The notes under the pieces are model-generated. The model was not told where the DNA came from and did no database searches. It worked only from the letters and a program-made list of their open reading frames with translations. The position numbers were made by a program, and so were the translations under genes. Source: CAZTTG01 sp964615935 (GTDB taxonomy: Bacteria > Planctomycetota > UBA1135 > GCA-002686595). Taken from it: a DNA stretch of 64,000 nucleotides. Where the stretch lies: positions 1-64,000 of the forward strand of contig CAZTTG010000014.1 of NCBI GenBank assembly GCA_964615935.1, written 5' to 3'. This document shows, in pieces, positions 21,219 through 29,484 of this stretch (positions are counted from its first letter, which is position 1; each line of letters starts with the position of its first letter).

Positions 21219-23282
21219 CTAGAACTGCCAGCTCAGGGTGAGGAACACGCTGGTCTCGACCTCCGAGCCGGCGTTGAAGATGGACTGGCCGAACTCCAGC
21301 TCACGGTCATGGAACAGGCCCTGGGCCACCAGCGCGGCCGAGATGCCCTCGCAGGGCTCCCAGGCCAGGCGGGTGTCGGCGCGGAAGTAGTCCGAGATGT
21401 CGTCCTTCTCCATCGCGTCGACCCAGTAGAGGGCGGCGTCCAGGCCCCACTCCTCCGAGAGATCGAAGTAGCTGCGAAGGTGAACCTGGTGTGCGGGCGT
21501 CTGCTTCTCCTCGTCTTCCGCCGATGGATCGTTGGATCCGTCGTGGGGCTGGATGTGGATGTCGATGAAGGAGTAGGAGAGGTTCAGCTTCCAGTCCTCC
21601 CGCACGTTCCACTGGGCCGCCGCCTCCAGCCCCCAGCTCCAGCCGTCGGCGCCGTTGGCGAAGTAGACCGGGACCACCAGGCCGGCGCCCGTGGCGAAGG
21701 GATCGCCGGGCTCCATGGTCATCAGCTCGCGGTACTCGTTGTAGAAGGCCGCCAGGTCGAGGGAGAAGTCCTCCCCGATCAGGTTGCGGTAGCCGAGCTC
21801 GTAGGCGGTGAGCTTCTCGGAGTCGAAGTCGTCGCTGCCGAACAGGGTGGGGAGGATGAAGTAGCCCGGACCCTGGATCACCTGCTGCAGCCAGGAGATG
21901 TCCTCGTTCATCTGCGCCGGCTGGCGGACGGCCCCCGCGATCGAGGCCCAGACGGTCTCCTGGGAGCTGCGGTTCCACAGGAGGCGCGCGTTGGGCTGGA
22001 ATTCGAAGCCGGTGTAGTCGTTGTGCTCCACCTTGGCGCCCAGCATGGCGGTCAGCTCCTCTCCCAGCCGGTGCTCGTCCTGGACGAAGGCGCTGAAGAG
22101 TTGCGTGTCGCGATTCTCGGGGTAGAAGCCCAGCACCGGGCCGCTGGTGATGTCCGAGGCGGAGTAGCGGTAACCCATCCCCCAGATGAGCTCGTTCCTC
22201 TCGCTCAGGGGCAGGTTGTGCTGGAAGTCCACGTCCGTGGTGTCCCGCCGGAGGTCGACGATGTCGCTCTCCCGGCTGGTGTGGTCGTAGTAGACCTGCA
22301 GCGAGAAGCCCGAGTCCTCCGACAGCTCGCGCGACCAGCGCATGAGCAGGTTGCCCCCGGACACGTCGAAGCGGTTGTCGACCAGCGCCGTGGGAGGGCT
22401 GGTGAAGCTGGCCAGGTCGTAGGTGTTGTCCACCCGGCCCTTGTAGACGTCGCCCTGGAAGGTCAGGGAGTCGGTCTCCGAGCTGCTCCAGTCCATGCGG
22501 AAGCCGCCGCGCCCCACCTCCCAGTCGTCGTCGGGCTCGACCGCGTCGGTGGCGCCGGACCCGTCCCGGTTGAAGTACTTGGCGTAGACCCTCCAGGCGC
22601 CGTCCTCTCCGAAGCTCCCCCCGTGCCGGACGTGGCCGAAGCCCCGCTCCTCGTTGCCCGCACCGAGGCGGACGTGGTTGCCCTGGGTGTCCCGGGCGGA
22701 CTTGGTGATGATGTTGATCACGCCGTTCACCGCGTTGGCGCCCCACAGCGAGGCCCCCGGGCCACGGATCACCTCGATGCGCTCGATGTCGTCGAGGGGG
22801 TAGTCCTGCACGTCCCAGAACATGCCCGAGAACAGCGGGGTGTAGACCGTCCGGCCGTCGATCATGACCAGCAGCTTGTCGGCGAACTCGGCGTTGAAGC
22901 CCCGCGCGCCGATGGCCCAGGTGTTGGAGCTGATGCGGCTCACGGAGAGGCCCGGCACCATGCGCAGGAGGTCGGGGATGCAGGTGGCGCCGCTGCGGCG
23001 GATGTCCTCCTGGGTGATGACGTAGACGGCCGCGGCCGAGTCCGACAGCCGCTGCTTGCGGCGGGCCACCGAGGTCACCTCGACCTCGATGTTCATCAGC
23101 TCCTCCAGGCTCAGGCCGCTGAGGTCGCCGGAGCCGGGCTCCTCCTCGCCCCAGAAGGCCTCGTCGTCGAAGGCCGGATCCTCCCCCTCCAGCTCGGGAG
23201 GCACGGGGGGATCCGGTCCGGGCGGGGGATCCTGGCCCGCGACCGGGGGCGCGGCCAGCAGGGCGAGATGGAGAGGGTTCAC
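21219..23282 (-). CDS. TonB-dependent outer-membrane receptor
   Basis: 687 residues. Short signal peptide, acidic linker, then LSLEELMNIEVEVTSVARRKQ and a plug domain (VYVITQEDIRRSGATCIPDLLRMVPGL, WAIGARGF, IEVIRGPGASLWGANAVNGVINIITK), then a beta-barrel ending in FLTLSWQF with terminal Phe, as needed for outer-membrane insertion. Ligand unknown. GTG 23282 is chosen because AGGAGG precedes it by 7-8 nt; the frame runs on far upstream as noncoding shadow. Expression is probably controlled by the homopolymer promoter at 23409-23435. Likely the outermost part of a signalling chain with YfiR and the kinase. Confidence 0.93.
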   Translation of the reverse strand: MNPLHLALLAAPPVAGQDPPPGPDPPVPPELEGEDPAFDDEAFWGEEEPGSGDLSGLSLEELMNIEVEVTSVARRKQRLSDSAAAVYVITQEDIRRSGATCIPDLLRMVPGLSVSRISSNTWAIGARGFNAEFADKLLVMIDGRTVYTPLFSGMFWDVQDYPLDDIERIEVIRGPGASLWGANAVNGVINIITKSARDTQGNHVRLGAGNEERGFGHVRHGGSFGEDGAWRVYAKYFNRDGSGATDAVEPDDDWEVGRGGFRMDWSSSETDSLTFQGDVYKGRVDNTYDLASFTSPPTALVDNRFDVSGGNLLMRWSRELSEDSGFSLQVYYDHTSRESDIVDLRRDTTDVDFQHNLPLSERNELIWGMGYRYSASDITSGPVLGFYPENRDTQLFSAFVQDEHRLGEELTAMLGAKVEHNDYTGFEFQPNARLLWNRSSQETVWASIAGAVRQPAQMNEDISWLQQVIQGPGYFILPTLFGSDDFDSEKLTAYELGYRNLIGEDFSLDLAAFYNEYRELMTMEPGDPFATGAGLVVPVYFANGADGWSWGLEAAAQWNVREDWKLNLSYSFIDIHIQPHDGSNDPSAEDEEKQTPAHQVHLRSYFDLSEEWGLDAALYWVDAMEKDDISDYFRADTRLAWEPCEGISAALVAQGLFHDRELEFGQSIFNAGSEVETSVFLTLSWQF

Positions 23283-23408
23283 GGGACGGCCTCCTGCCCG
23301 TTCGGGCAGCAGGGGATTCGCCGGGGGGCGCTGGGTGGGGATGGACCGGACCGCCCGCCGGGGAGGGCGGACAGGCCGACCCCAGTCATCGGATGCTCGC
23401 CGGGCCGA

Positions 23409-23435
23409 CCTATAGGTGGGGGGGGGGGGGGGGGG
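23409..23435 (-). promoter_or_regulatory. putative phase-variable promoter of the TonB receptor operon
   Basis: On the minus strand an 18-nt C tract (G tract 23418-23435 on plus) is followed after ACC by TATAGG at 23409-23414, a -10-like hexamer. The tract would lie in the -35/-10 spacer, the arrangement used by phase-variable surface genes such as Neisseria porA and opc. No -35 is obvious. The leader to GTG 23282 is about 120 nt. Confidence 0.45.
23418..23435. repeat. homopolymer of 18 G
   Basis: Eighteen consecutive G, the longest single-base run in the window; its true length may vary in the population or be mis-assembled. Confidence 0.95.
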
Positions 23436-23512
23436 CTGCCGGGGGCGGCTCCCATTTCCGCACCCCGGCCCCCCCCCTCGGGGCCCCGGGGGGCCGCCCC
23501 CGCCCGTGATCG

Positions 23513-25969
23513 CTAGCGCACCCGCAGCTCGAGGCGCTGCTCGGGCCCGGAGCCGAGCTGGATCCGCTCCTCCGCGAGCCCCCCGCCCAGGGTCCGGGCC
23601 ACCACCCGGTACGCCCCCGGCGGCAGGGGCCCGATGCGCCGTTCCCCGCCCTCGCCCCCGAAGAGGTCGTAGCCCCAGCCGTGGGCCTCGGCGCTGGTGG
23701 CGTGGGCGACGCCCCGGGAGTCCGCCGCCGTCACGCTGGCCGCGATCGGCTCGCCGCGGGAGTCCCTCACGGCCACGCGCAGGACGGTGCCCGCCGCCAG
23801 GCGGAGGTCCACCTCGGCCTCGCCGCGGGCCTCCACCCGGACCTCGACCGGCTCGGCCGTGACCTGGTAGCCCGCCGAGGCCGCCACCAGGGCCCGCCCC
23901 GGGGGCAGGCCCCAGGCAGCGAAGGATCCGGATTCGTCGGTTCCGGGGCCTACCTCCCAGTCCAGGAGGTAGTTCAGGACGCGGCCATCGGGGTCGCGCA
24001 CCAGCACCACCGCGCCGGGAACGGGCTCGCCCGCCGCGTTCCGGACGGTCCCGCGGATCGCGCCCGAGGCGGAGAGGTGGAAGTCGAGGTCCTCGACCGC
24101 CCCGCCGGCCTCGACCTCGATGCCCTCCCGGAGCTGCAGGCCCCAGCGCCCGCCCCCCGCCATCACCCAGTAGGAGCCCGGGGCCAGACCCGAGAAGCGC
24201 CAGGCGCCCTCGGCGGCCACCACCGTCCGGCCCCAGCCGGTCAGCACGCTCCCCTGGTGCGCGCTCGCCTCGGGGGCCAGGATGAGCTCCGCCCGCGCCG
24301 CCGGCCTCCCGGCGAGGTCGTATGCGGATCCGGCGATGGCTCCGCCCGGCAGGTCGAAGTCGAGGCGGTGCTCCCCGACCGCCGGGATCGCCTCCACGAA
24401 GCTGGTCCAGGTGCCGGCGGCGGGAGGGCGCAGGCCGAAGACGTACTCCCCGGGCTCCTCCAGCGGGATGGCGTAGCGGCCCTCCGCGTCGGTCTCTCCC
24501 TCGAGGGCGCGGCCCTCGTTGCTGCGGGTCGCGACCAGGATCCTCGAGCCCGCCACCGGAGCGCCGGACGCGCGCACGACGCCGTGCACCCGGACGGCCT
24601 CGAGCGGGGCTCCGCCGAGGACCACGTGAAGCTCCTGGCCGGGCTCCAGCTCCACGACCCTCGAGGCGCAGAGGGCCTCCCAGTCCGGCTCGCCTCCGGC
24701 CTCGAAGAGCGACTCCCAGAGCTCGTCCGGGGGAGAGCTCTCCAGCGCGTAGCTCCCCGCCGGCAGGTCCCGGAGCTCGAAGCGGCCCGCCTCGTCGGTC
24801 GTCTCGATCCTCCAGAAGGCGCCGTCGCGGCGCTGCACGTCCACCGCGTAGCCCGCCGCGGGCAGGCCGGCGGAGTCGACGACCTCTCCGGTGAGCACGG
24901 CGCCGCGCTCGAGCTCGATCCGCAGGCCCTCGAAGCGCTCGCCCGGCTCGAGCGCGATCGCGTCGGAGAGAGCGGGCGCGAAGCCCTCGGCCTCGGCGGA
25001 GATGCGCGCCACGCCGGCGTCCACGGCGAGGAGCGCGAAGCGGCCCCGCTCGTCGGTGCGGACCTCCTCCTCCTCGGCGAGCCTTCGGGGTTCGACCGGC
25101 TGCGCGCCGGCCTGCGCCTCGATCGAGGCCTCGACCCGCGCGTCGACCACCGGCACGCCCCGGCGGTCGGTCACGGTGCCCGCGACCGAGGCCGTGCGCG
25201 GCGCGACCAGGATCAGGCCGCTCGCCTTGCCCGGGATCGCGAGGCGCGCGGGCGCCGAGCGCGTGTGGTTCGGCGCCTCGGCCCACAGCGTGCACTCCCC
25301 CTCGGCCAGGATGGCCAGCGCGAAGGCCCCGTCCTCGCTGCGGATGCCCGCACCCGACAGCGCGAGGCCGACCTCGTCCTCGTCGCTGCCCACGACCTCG
25401 GAGTCGATCGCGAAGTCCTCGACCGGCGCTCCCCGGTCGTCCACCACGCGACCGGTGGCCACCCGGCCCTCCCGCAGGACGAGCACCAGGTCCAGGTCCG
25501 GGGCGGTCGCGGCCTCGATCCGCCCGTACCCGATCGGCGGGGGGGCCGCTCCACCCGCGTCCACCGCCCAGGCGTCCAGGACGTGGGGGGACCCCGGCTC
25601 GAGCTCCGCGATCTCGAAGTCCCCCTCCTCGCCGGCCCGGCCCGAGAACACCGGCCAGGTCCAGCGCTCCTGCAGGCGCTCGCAGCGGATCTGCGCGCCC
25701 GGAGCCGGGCGGCCGTCGGACCACTGGACGCGGCCGGCGAGGGAGGGCTCGACTCCGTCGCCGCCGTCCTCCGGCTCGGGGGGGGCCTCGATCCGCCCCA
25801 CGCCGCCCCCGACCTCGGCCGGTGTCGCCGGCGCCCGGGGCTCGTCCGGTGCGGGGGAGCCCTCGGCGATCGGCTCGTCCTCCGGTCCCACGAAGGCCCT
25901 CATCCCCGCCAGGGCGAGGAGCAGGATCGCGACCAGCGCGATCAGCGCGAGCAGGGTGCGGTTGGACAT
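23513..25969 (-). CDS. single-TM surface protein of carboxypeptidase-regulatory-like repeats
   Basis: 818 residues. One N-terminal TM helix (LLALIALVAILLLALAGM) acts as signal anchor, followed by an acidic Pro-rich linker, then about seven beta-sandwich repeats of ~90 residues of the CarboxypepD_reg type. Recurrent patterns are G-x-V-x-D-x-x-G-x-P and G-x-F-x-L-x-x-L-P-x-G (FELRDLPAGSYALESSPPDE). No catalytic domain. The gene downstream of it in sequence order (26023, upstream in transcription) is a paralogue with the same ending (GPLPPGAYRVVAR..EQRLEL). Start ATG 25969; TACAAT 20 nt upstream. Function unknown; extracellular scaffold or stalk is an inference. Confidence 0.82.
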   Translation of the reverse strand: MSNRTLLALIALVAILLLALAGMRAFVGPEDEPIAEGSPAPDEPRAPATPAEVGGGVGRIEAPPEPEDGGDGVEPSLAGRVQWSDGRPAPGAQIRCERLQERWTWPVFSGRAGEEGDFEIAELEPGSPHVLDAWAVDAGGAAPPPIGYGRIEAATAPDLDLVLVLREGRVATGRVVDDRGAPVEDFAIDSEVVGSDEDEVGLALSGAGIRSEDGAFALAILAEGECTLWAEAPNHTRSAPARLAIPGKASGLILVAPRTASVAGTVTDRRGVPVVDARVEASIEAQAGAQPVEPRRLAEEEEVRTDERGRFALLAVDAGVARISAEAEGFAPALSDAIALEPGERFEGLRIELERGAVLTGEVVDSAGLPAAGYAVDVQRRDGAFWRIETTDEAGRFELRDLPAGSYALESSPPDELWESLFEAGGEPDWEALCASRVVELEPGQELHVVLGGAPLEAVRVHGVVRASGAPVAGSRILVATRSNEGRALEGETDAEGRYAIPLEEPGEYVFGLRPPAAGTWTSFVEAIPAVGEHRLDFDLPGGAIAGSAYDLAGRPAARAELILAPEASAHQGSVLTGWGRTVVAAEGAWRFSGLAPGSYWVMAGGGRWGLQLREGIEVEAGGAVEDLDFHLSASGAIRGTVRNAAGEPVPGAVVLVRDPDGRVLNYLLDWEVGPGTDESGSFAAWGLPPGRALVAASAGYQVTAEPVEVRVEARGEAEVDLRLAAGTVLRVAVRDSRGEPIAASVTAADSRGVAHATSAEAHGWGYDLFGGEGGERRIGPLPPGAYRVVARTLGGGLAEERIQLGSGPEQRLELRVR

Positions 25970-25989
25970 GGCCGCCGTCCTCGCGGTCG

Positions 25990-25995
25990 ATTGTA
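25990..25995 (-). promoter_or_regulatory. -10 box of the 23513 repeat protein
   Basis: TACAAT on the minus strand, 20 nt before ATG 25969, suggesting separate transcription from the paralogue upstream. Confidence 0.4.
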
Positions 25996-26022
25996 GCCCG
26001 ACCCGCGGGGCGGTCGGCCTCC

Positions 26023-29000
26023 CTACCTCAGCTGTAGCTCGAGTCGCTGCTCCGGATCGGAGCCCAGGCTCGTCTCGCGCTCGGCCATCGCGCCGCCCGG
26101 CCCGCGGGCGACCACGCGGTACGCTCCCGGGGGCAGGGGCCCGATGCGCAGCTCGCGGGCGCTCCGATCGGCCCCGTGCCACCAGGCCAGGCCGATCTCA
26201 TCGGCCCGGTGCTCGTAGCCCCGCGAGTCGTAGGCGACGACCCCGGCGTGCACGGCCTCACCCCTCGGGCTCAGGACTGTCACCACGAGCACGGTCCCGG
26301 CATCGAGCCGGAGCTCCACCTCGGCCTCGGCGCCGGCGATGACCCGCGCGACCGCGGGGGAGGCCGTGACCTGGTACCCCTTCGCGGCCAATACCAGGAC
26401 GGGGCCCTCGGCGAGCCCCGCTTCGCGGAAGCGACCGTTCTCGTCGGTCTCGACCTGGAAGGGGTCCCCAGTCAGCGGATGGCCTTGCTCGTCGCGGATC
26501 CTCACGACCGCCTCCACGACCGGCTCGCCGTCCCGGTCCCGGACGACTCCGGAGATCGCGCCCGAGCCGCCAAGCTGGAAGTCCACGCCCTCGACCCGGG
26601 CCGCGGCCTCGATCCGAATGCCCCCGCGGATCCGGAGCCCGTGGGCGGGCTCGGTCTCGTCCTGCCCGGGCTCGAGTCCGCCCGCCCTCACCCGGTAGGA
26701 GCCGGGGAGCAGGTTCTCGAAGCGATAGCCGCCCCTGGCGTTGGTCGCGGTCTCCGCCCACGCGAAGCGAGCCGCGCCCACGCCCGGCGGGCCCTCGGCC
26801 TGCAGCGAGACGCGGACTCCCTCGAGCGGGCTCCCGTCGGGGCCGAGGATCGTGCCCTCCAGCGCGCCGGTGGGGAGCTCGAAGTCGAGCTGCCACTCGG
26901 CCACGGCCGGCACCTCCTCGCAGAAGTAGACCATGCTCCCGCCGTCCGCCGCGTGTAGCCCGAACTCGTACGCGCCGGGCTCCTCCAGGACGATCTCGTA
27001 GCGGCCGTCCTCATCGACGTCCAGGTTCTCGCCGTACTCGTCGAAGCCCTTGCCCGAGATCCATACCCAGGCGCCGGCGACCGGCTTCCCGCCGGCGCGC
27101 ACGGTCCCGTGCACGCGGACCGGCCCGGCGGGGAGACCGCCCAGGACGAGGTGCAGCTCCTGGCCGGGCTGCAGCTCGACGGTTTCGGAGGCGCTCAGGG
27201 CCTGCCAGGCCTCGTAGCCGGCCTCGCCTTCCAGCTCGAGCAGCGCGTGCAGGCGCTCGCTGGGGGGCGAGCTCTCGACCTCGTAGCGCCCGGGCTCGAG
27301 GCCGACGAAGGAGAAGCGCCCCGAGGAGTCGGTCCCGTCGTACTCGTACCTCTCGACGTCCAGGCCCTGGAGCGTGACCGCGTATCCTTCGGCCGGGGAG
27401 CCGCCGGAGTCGAGCACCTCGCCGGTCAGCCGGCCGGGCGCCGGGAGCACGATCACCAGGTTCTCGATGCTCTCGCCGGGGTGGACCTCGATCGCGTCGC
27501 TCTCGGCCGGAGCGTGGCCCTCGGCGCTGGCGTGGACGCGCATCACGCCGACCGCGACGTCCACGAGCTCGAAGCGGCCGAGCTCGTCCGTGAGCACGCC
27601 CTCCTCCTCGAAGATCTCGAAGACGAACTCGTGCGCGTGCTCCTTCGACGCCGAGATGCGCGAACCCTCGACGGGCCGGCCGAGGGAGTCGATTACCGTG
27701 CCCGCGATCCGGGCCGTGTGAGGAAGGACCAGGGTCAGGCCGGCCGCTCCCGGGGGGGTCGTGACCCGCTGCACCGCCGAGAGGTCGTGGCCTCGGGCCT
27801 CGGCCACCACGCTCCACTCCCCGGCGCGCAGGCCATCCAGCTCGAAGCGACCCTCCGTGCCCCGGAAGCTGCGCTGAATCGGCGGGGTCCAGGCCCCGAT
27901 GACGTCGTTCTCGGCGGGCTCCACCAGGACCGTGAAGCGCTCGATCGCGGCGCCGGACTCGTCCACCGCCACTCCGGAGAGGGACGAGCCCTCGCGCAGG
28001 ACGAGCACCAGGTCGCGGGCCGGGACGGGGATCCCCTTCAGCTCGGCGTGCCAGAAGGCTCCCCACCGCTTCCGGCGACCGCGCTCGTCGACCTCTCCCT
28101 CGGGCAGCTCGGGCCGGGCCCGGGCCCGCAGGAGGTAGATCCCCGCCTCGAGGCCCGTGACCTCGAAGGACCCGTCCGCGACGGCCGTCACGAGGGGCTC
28201 CATCGAACCGAAGTAGGGGCCCTCGACGTCCTCGCCGACGAGCTCGATCACGGCGCCCCGGGCGGGGCTCCCGTCGGGCCACTGGACCCGGCCGGCGAGC
28301 CCGGCGCCCCGGCCCAGCACGAGCTGGATCCCGTCCCGGTGCTCGCCGTCGGAGAGCGAATCGCCCCACCACCGCGCGGCCTTGTACCCATCCGGGTGGG
28401 CGTACAGCCCCACATCGCCAGGCGCGACGCCGCGCGCGTCGAAGCGGCCGTCCTGGTCGCTCTCGACCTCCACCCCCCCCCTGTCGAAGAGCGAGAAGGG
28501 CAGGTCGTCCGTCACGGCGTGGATCAGCACACCCGGGACGGCCTCGCCCTGCTCATCGACGACGCGTCCCGTGAGGCGGACGCCGACCTGGAGCTCGAGG
28601 TGGACCGCGCGGACCTCGCCCGCCTCCACCCGGAGGTCTCCCGTTCCGATCTGCACGTAGCTCTCGGGCCTCATGTAGACCGAGTACTCGCGTCGCGCGG
28701 GCAGGCCGCCGAGCACGAAGCCGAGGTCCCCGTCGATCTCGGCGGCGCGCCGCAACGGCACGGAGGAGTCCTCGCGGTTCGGCTCGAAGCCGGTGAGCTC
28801 GACGACCGTGCCCTCGGCGGTCTCCGGTCCTCCGGGAGCGTTGGCCGGCAGGCTCAGCGTGCCGACGATGCAGCCGCCGAGCAGCGGCTCCAGGACCAGG
28901 TCGGCCGGGGGCTCGCGCACGTCGATGCGAACGGTCTCCGGGAGGTAGAGGTAGCGGCCGTGGAGCCTCAGGCGGCCCCGGCGGCTCTTCTCGTGGAAGG

Positions 29001-29403
29001 CCGCGCGGAAGGAGCCGTCGGCGGCGACCCTCGCGCGGTGCAGCGAGCGGTCGGAGAAGCGCCGCCCGGCCGCCTCCACCTCGAGCGCCTCGTCCGCGGG
29101 AGTGCCCTCGGGGATGAGCACCCGACCCTCGACCCACCAGGCGGCCTCGAGCTCCGGAGGATCGGGCCCTTGGGTCGCGGGATCGTCCGCCTGCGCTACC
29201 ACCGGAGCGGTGGAGCGCTCGCCGGAGGGGATCTCCGGCGCCCGCTCGAGGCCCGCCTCTTCCGGCTCCTGCGGCTCCTCCTCGGCCGGTGCATCGCCGT
29301 CGCGGTCCGGCTCCGCGGGGCTCAGGATTCCACGGAGGCCGATCAGGCCGGCGACCAGGATCGCGACGGTCGCGAAGAGCAGGATCAGCGTGCGGCGGGG
29401 CAT
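26023..29403 (-). CDS. large single-TM surface protein of carboxypeptidase-regulatory-like repeats
   Basis: 1126 residues, paralogue of the adjacent 818-residue protein. N-terminal TM helix (TLILLFATVAILVAGLIGL), a long acidic Pro/Glu linker, then about ten Ig-like CarboxypepD_reg-type repeats (GRVVDEQGEAVPGVLIHAV; GTVIDSLGRPVEGSRI). The C-terminal half aligns with the neighbour almost throughout, including PLPPGAYRVVARGPGG and EQRLELQLR, pointing to tandem duplication with gain or loss of repeats. ATG 29403 has GAGGAGG five nt upstream and TATACC 27 nt upstream. Cell-surface or envelope location; function unknown. Confidence 0.83.
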   Translation of the reverse strand: MPRRTLILLFATVAILVAGLIGLRGILSPAEPDRDGDAPAEEEPQEPEEAGLERAPEIPSGERSTAPVVAQADDPATQGPDPPELEAAWWVEGRVLIPEGTPADEALEVEAAGRRFSDRSLHRARVAADGSFRAAFHEKSRRGRLRLHGRYLYLPETVRIDVREPPADLVLEPLLGGCIVGTLSLPANAPGGPETAEGTVVELTGFEPNREDSSVPLRRAAEIDGDLGFVLGGLPARREYSVYMRPESYVQIGTGDLRVEAGEVRAVHLELQVGVRLTGRVVDEQGEAVPGVLIHAVTDDLPFSLFDRGGVEVESDQDGRFDARGVAPGDVGLYAHPDGYKAARWWGDSLSDGEHRDGIQLVLGRGAGLAGRVQWPDGSPARGAVIELVGEDVEGPYFGSMEPLVTAVADGSFEVTGLEAGIYLLRARARPELPEGEVDERGRRKRWGAFWHAELKGIPVPARDLVLVLREGSSLSGVAVDESGAAIERFTVLVEPAENDVIGAWTPPIQRSFRGTEGRFELDGLRAGEWSVVAEARGHDLSAVQRVTTPPGAAGLTLVLPHTARIAGTVIDSLGRPVEGSRISASKEHAHEFVFEIFEEEGVLTDELGRFELVDVAVGVMRVHASAEGHAPAESDAIEVHPGESIENLVIVLPAPGRLTGEVLDSGGSPAEGYAVTLQGLDVERYEYDGTDSSGRFSFVGLEPGRYEVESSPPSERLHALLELEGEAGYEAWQALSASETVELQPGQELHLVLGGLPAGPVRVHGTVRAGGKPVAGAWVWISGKGFDEYGENLDVDEDGRYEIVLEEPGAYEFGLHAADGGSMVYFCEEVPAVAEWQLDFELPTGALEGTILGPDGSPLEGVRVSLQAEGPPGVGAARFAWAETATNARGGYRFENLLPGSYRVRAGGLEPGQDETEPAHGLRIRGGIRIEAAARVEGVDFQLGGSGAISGVVRDRDGEPVVEAVVRIRDEQGHPLTGDPFQVETDENGRFREAGLAEGPVLVLAAKGYQVTASPAVARVIAGAEAEVELRLDAGTVLVVTVLSPRGEAVHAGVVAYDSRGYEHRADEIGLAWWHGADRSARELRIGPLPPGAYRVVARGPGGAMAERETSLGSDPEQRLELQLR

Positions 29404-29430
29404 GGGTCCTCCTCGGGAACGGGCCGGGGG

Positions 29431-29436
29431 GGTATA
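29431..29436 (-). promoter_or_regulatory. -10 box of the 26023 repeat protein
   Basis: TATACC on the minus strand, 27 nt before ATG 29403, with a strong GAGGAGG ribosome-binding site between. Confidence 0.4.
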
Positions 29437-29484
29437 CGCTCGCCAGCCATTCTATTGCGGCGAAGCCAGGGGCCGAGGCGGTCG

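Noticed and set aside
21219..25724. Continuous 1500-codon minus-strand frame that would fuse the TonB receptor to upstream sequence
   Set aside because: The upstream part runs through the out-of-frame repeat protein and the homopolymer region; the receptor has its own GTG, ribosome-binding site and signal peptide.
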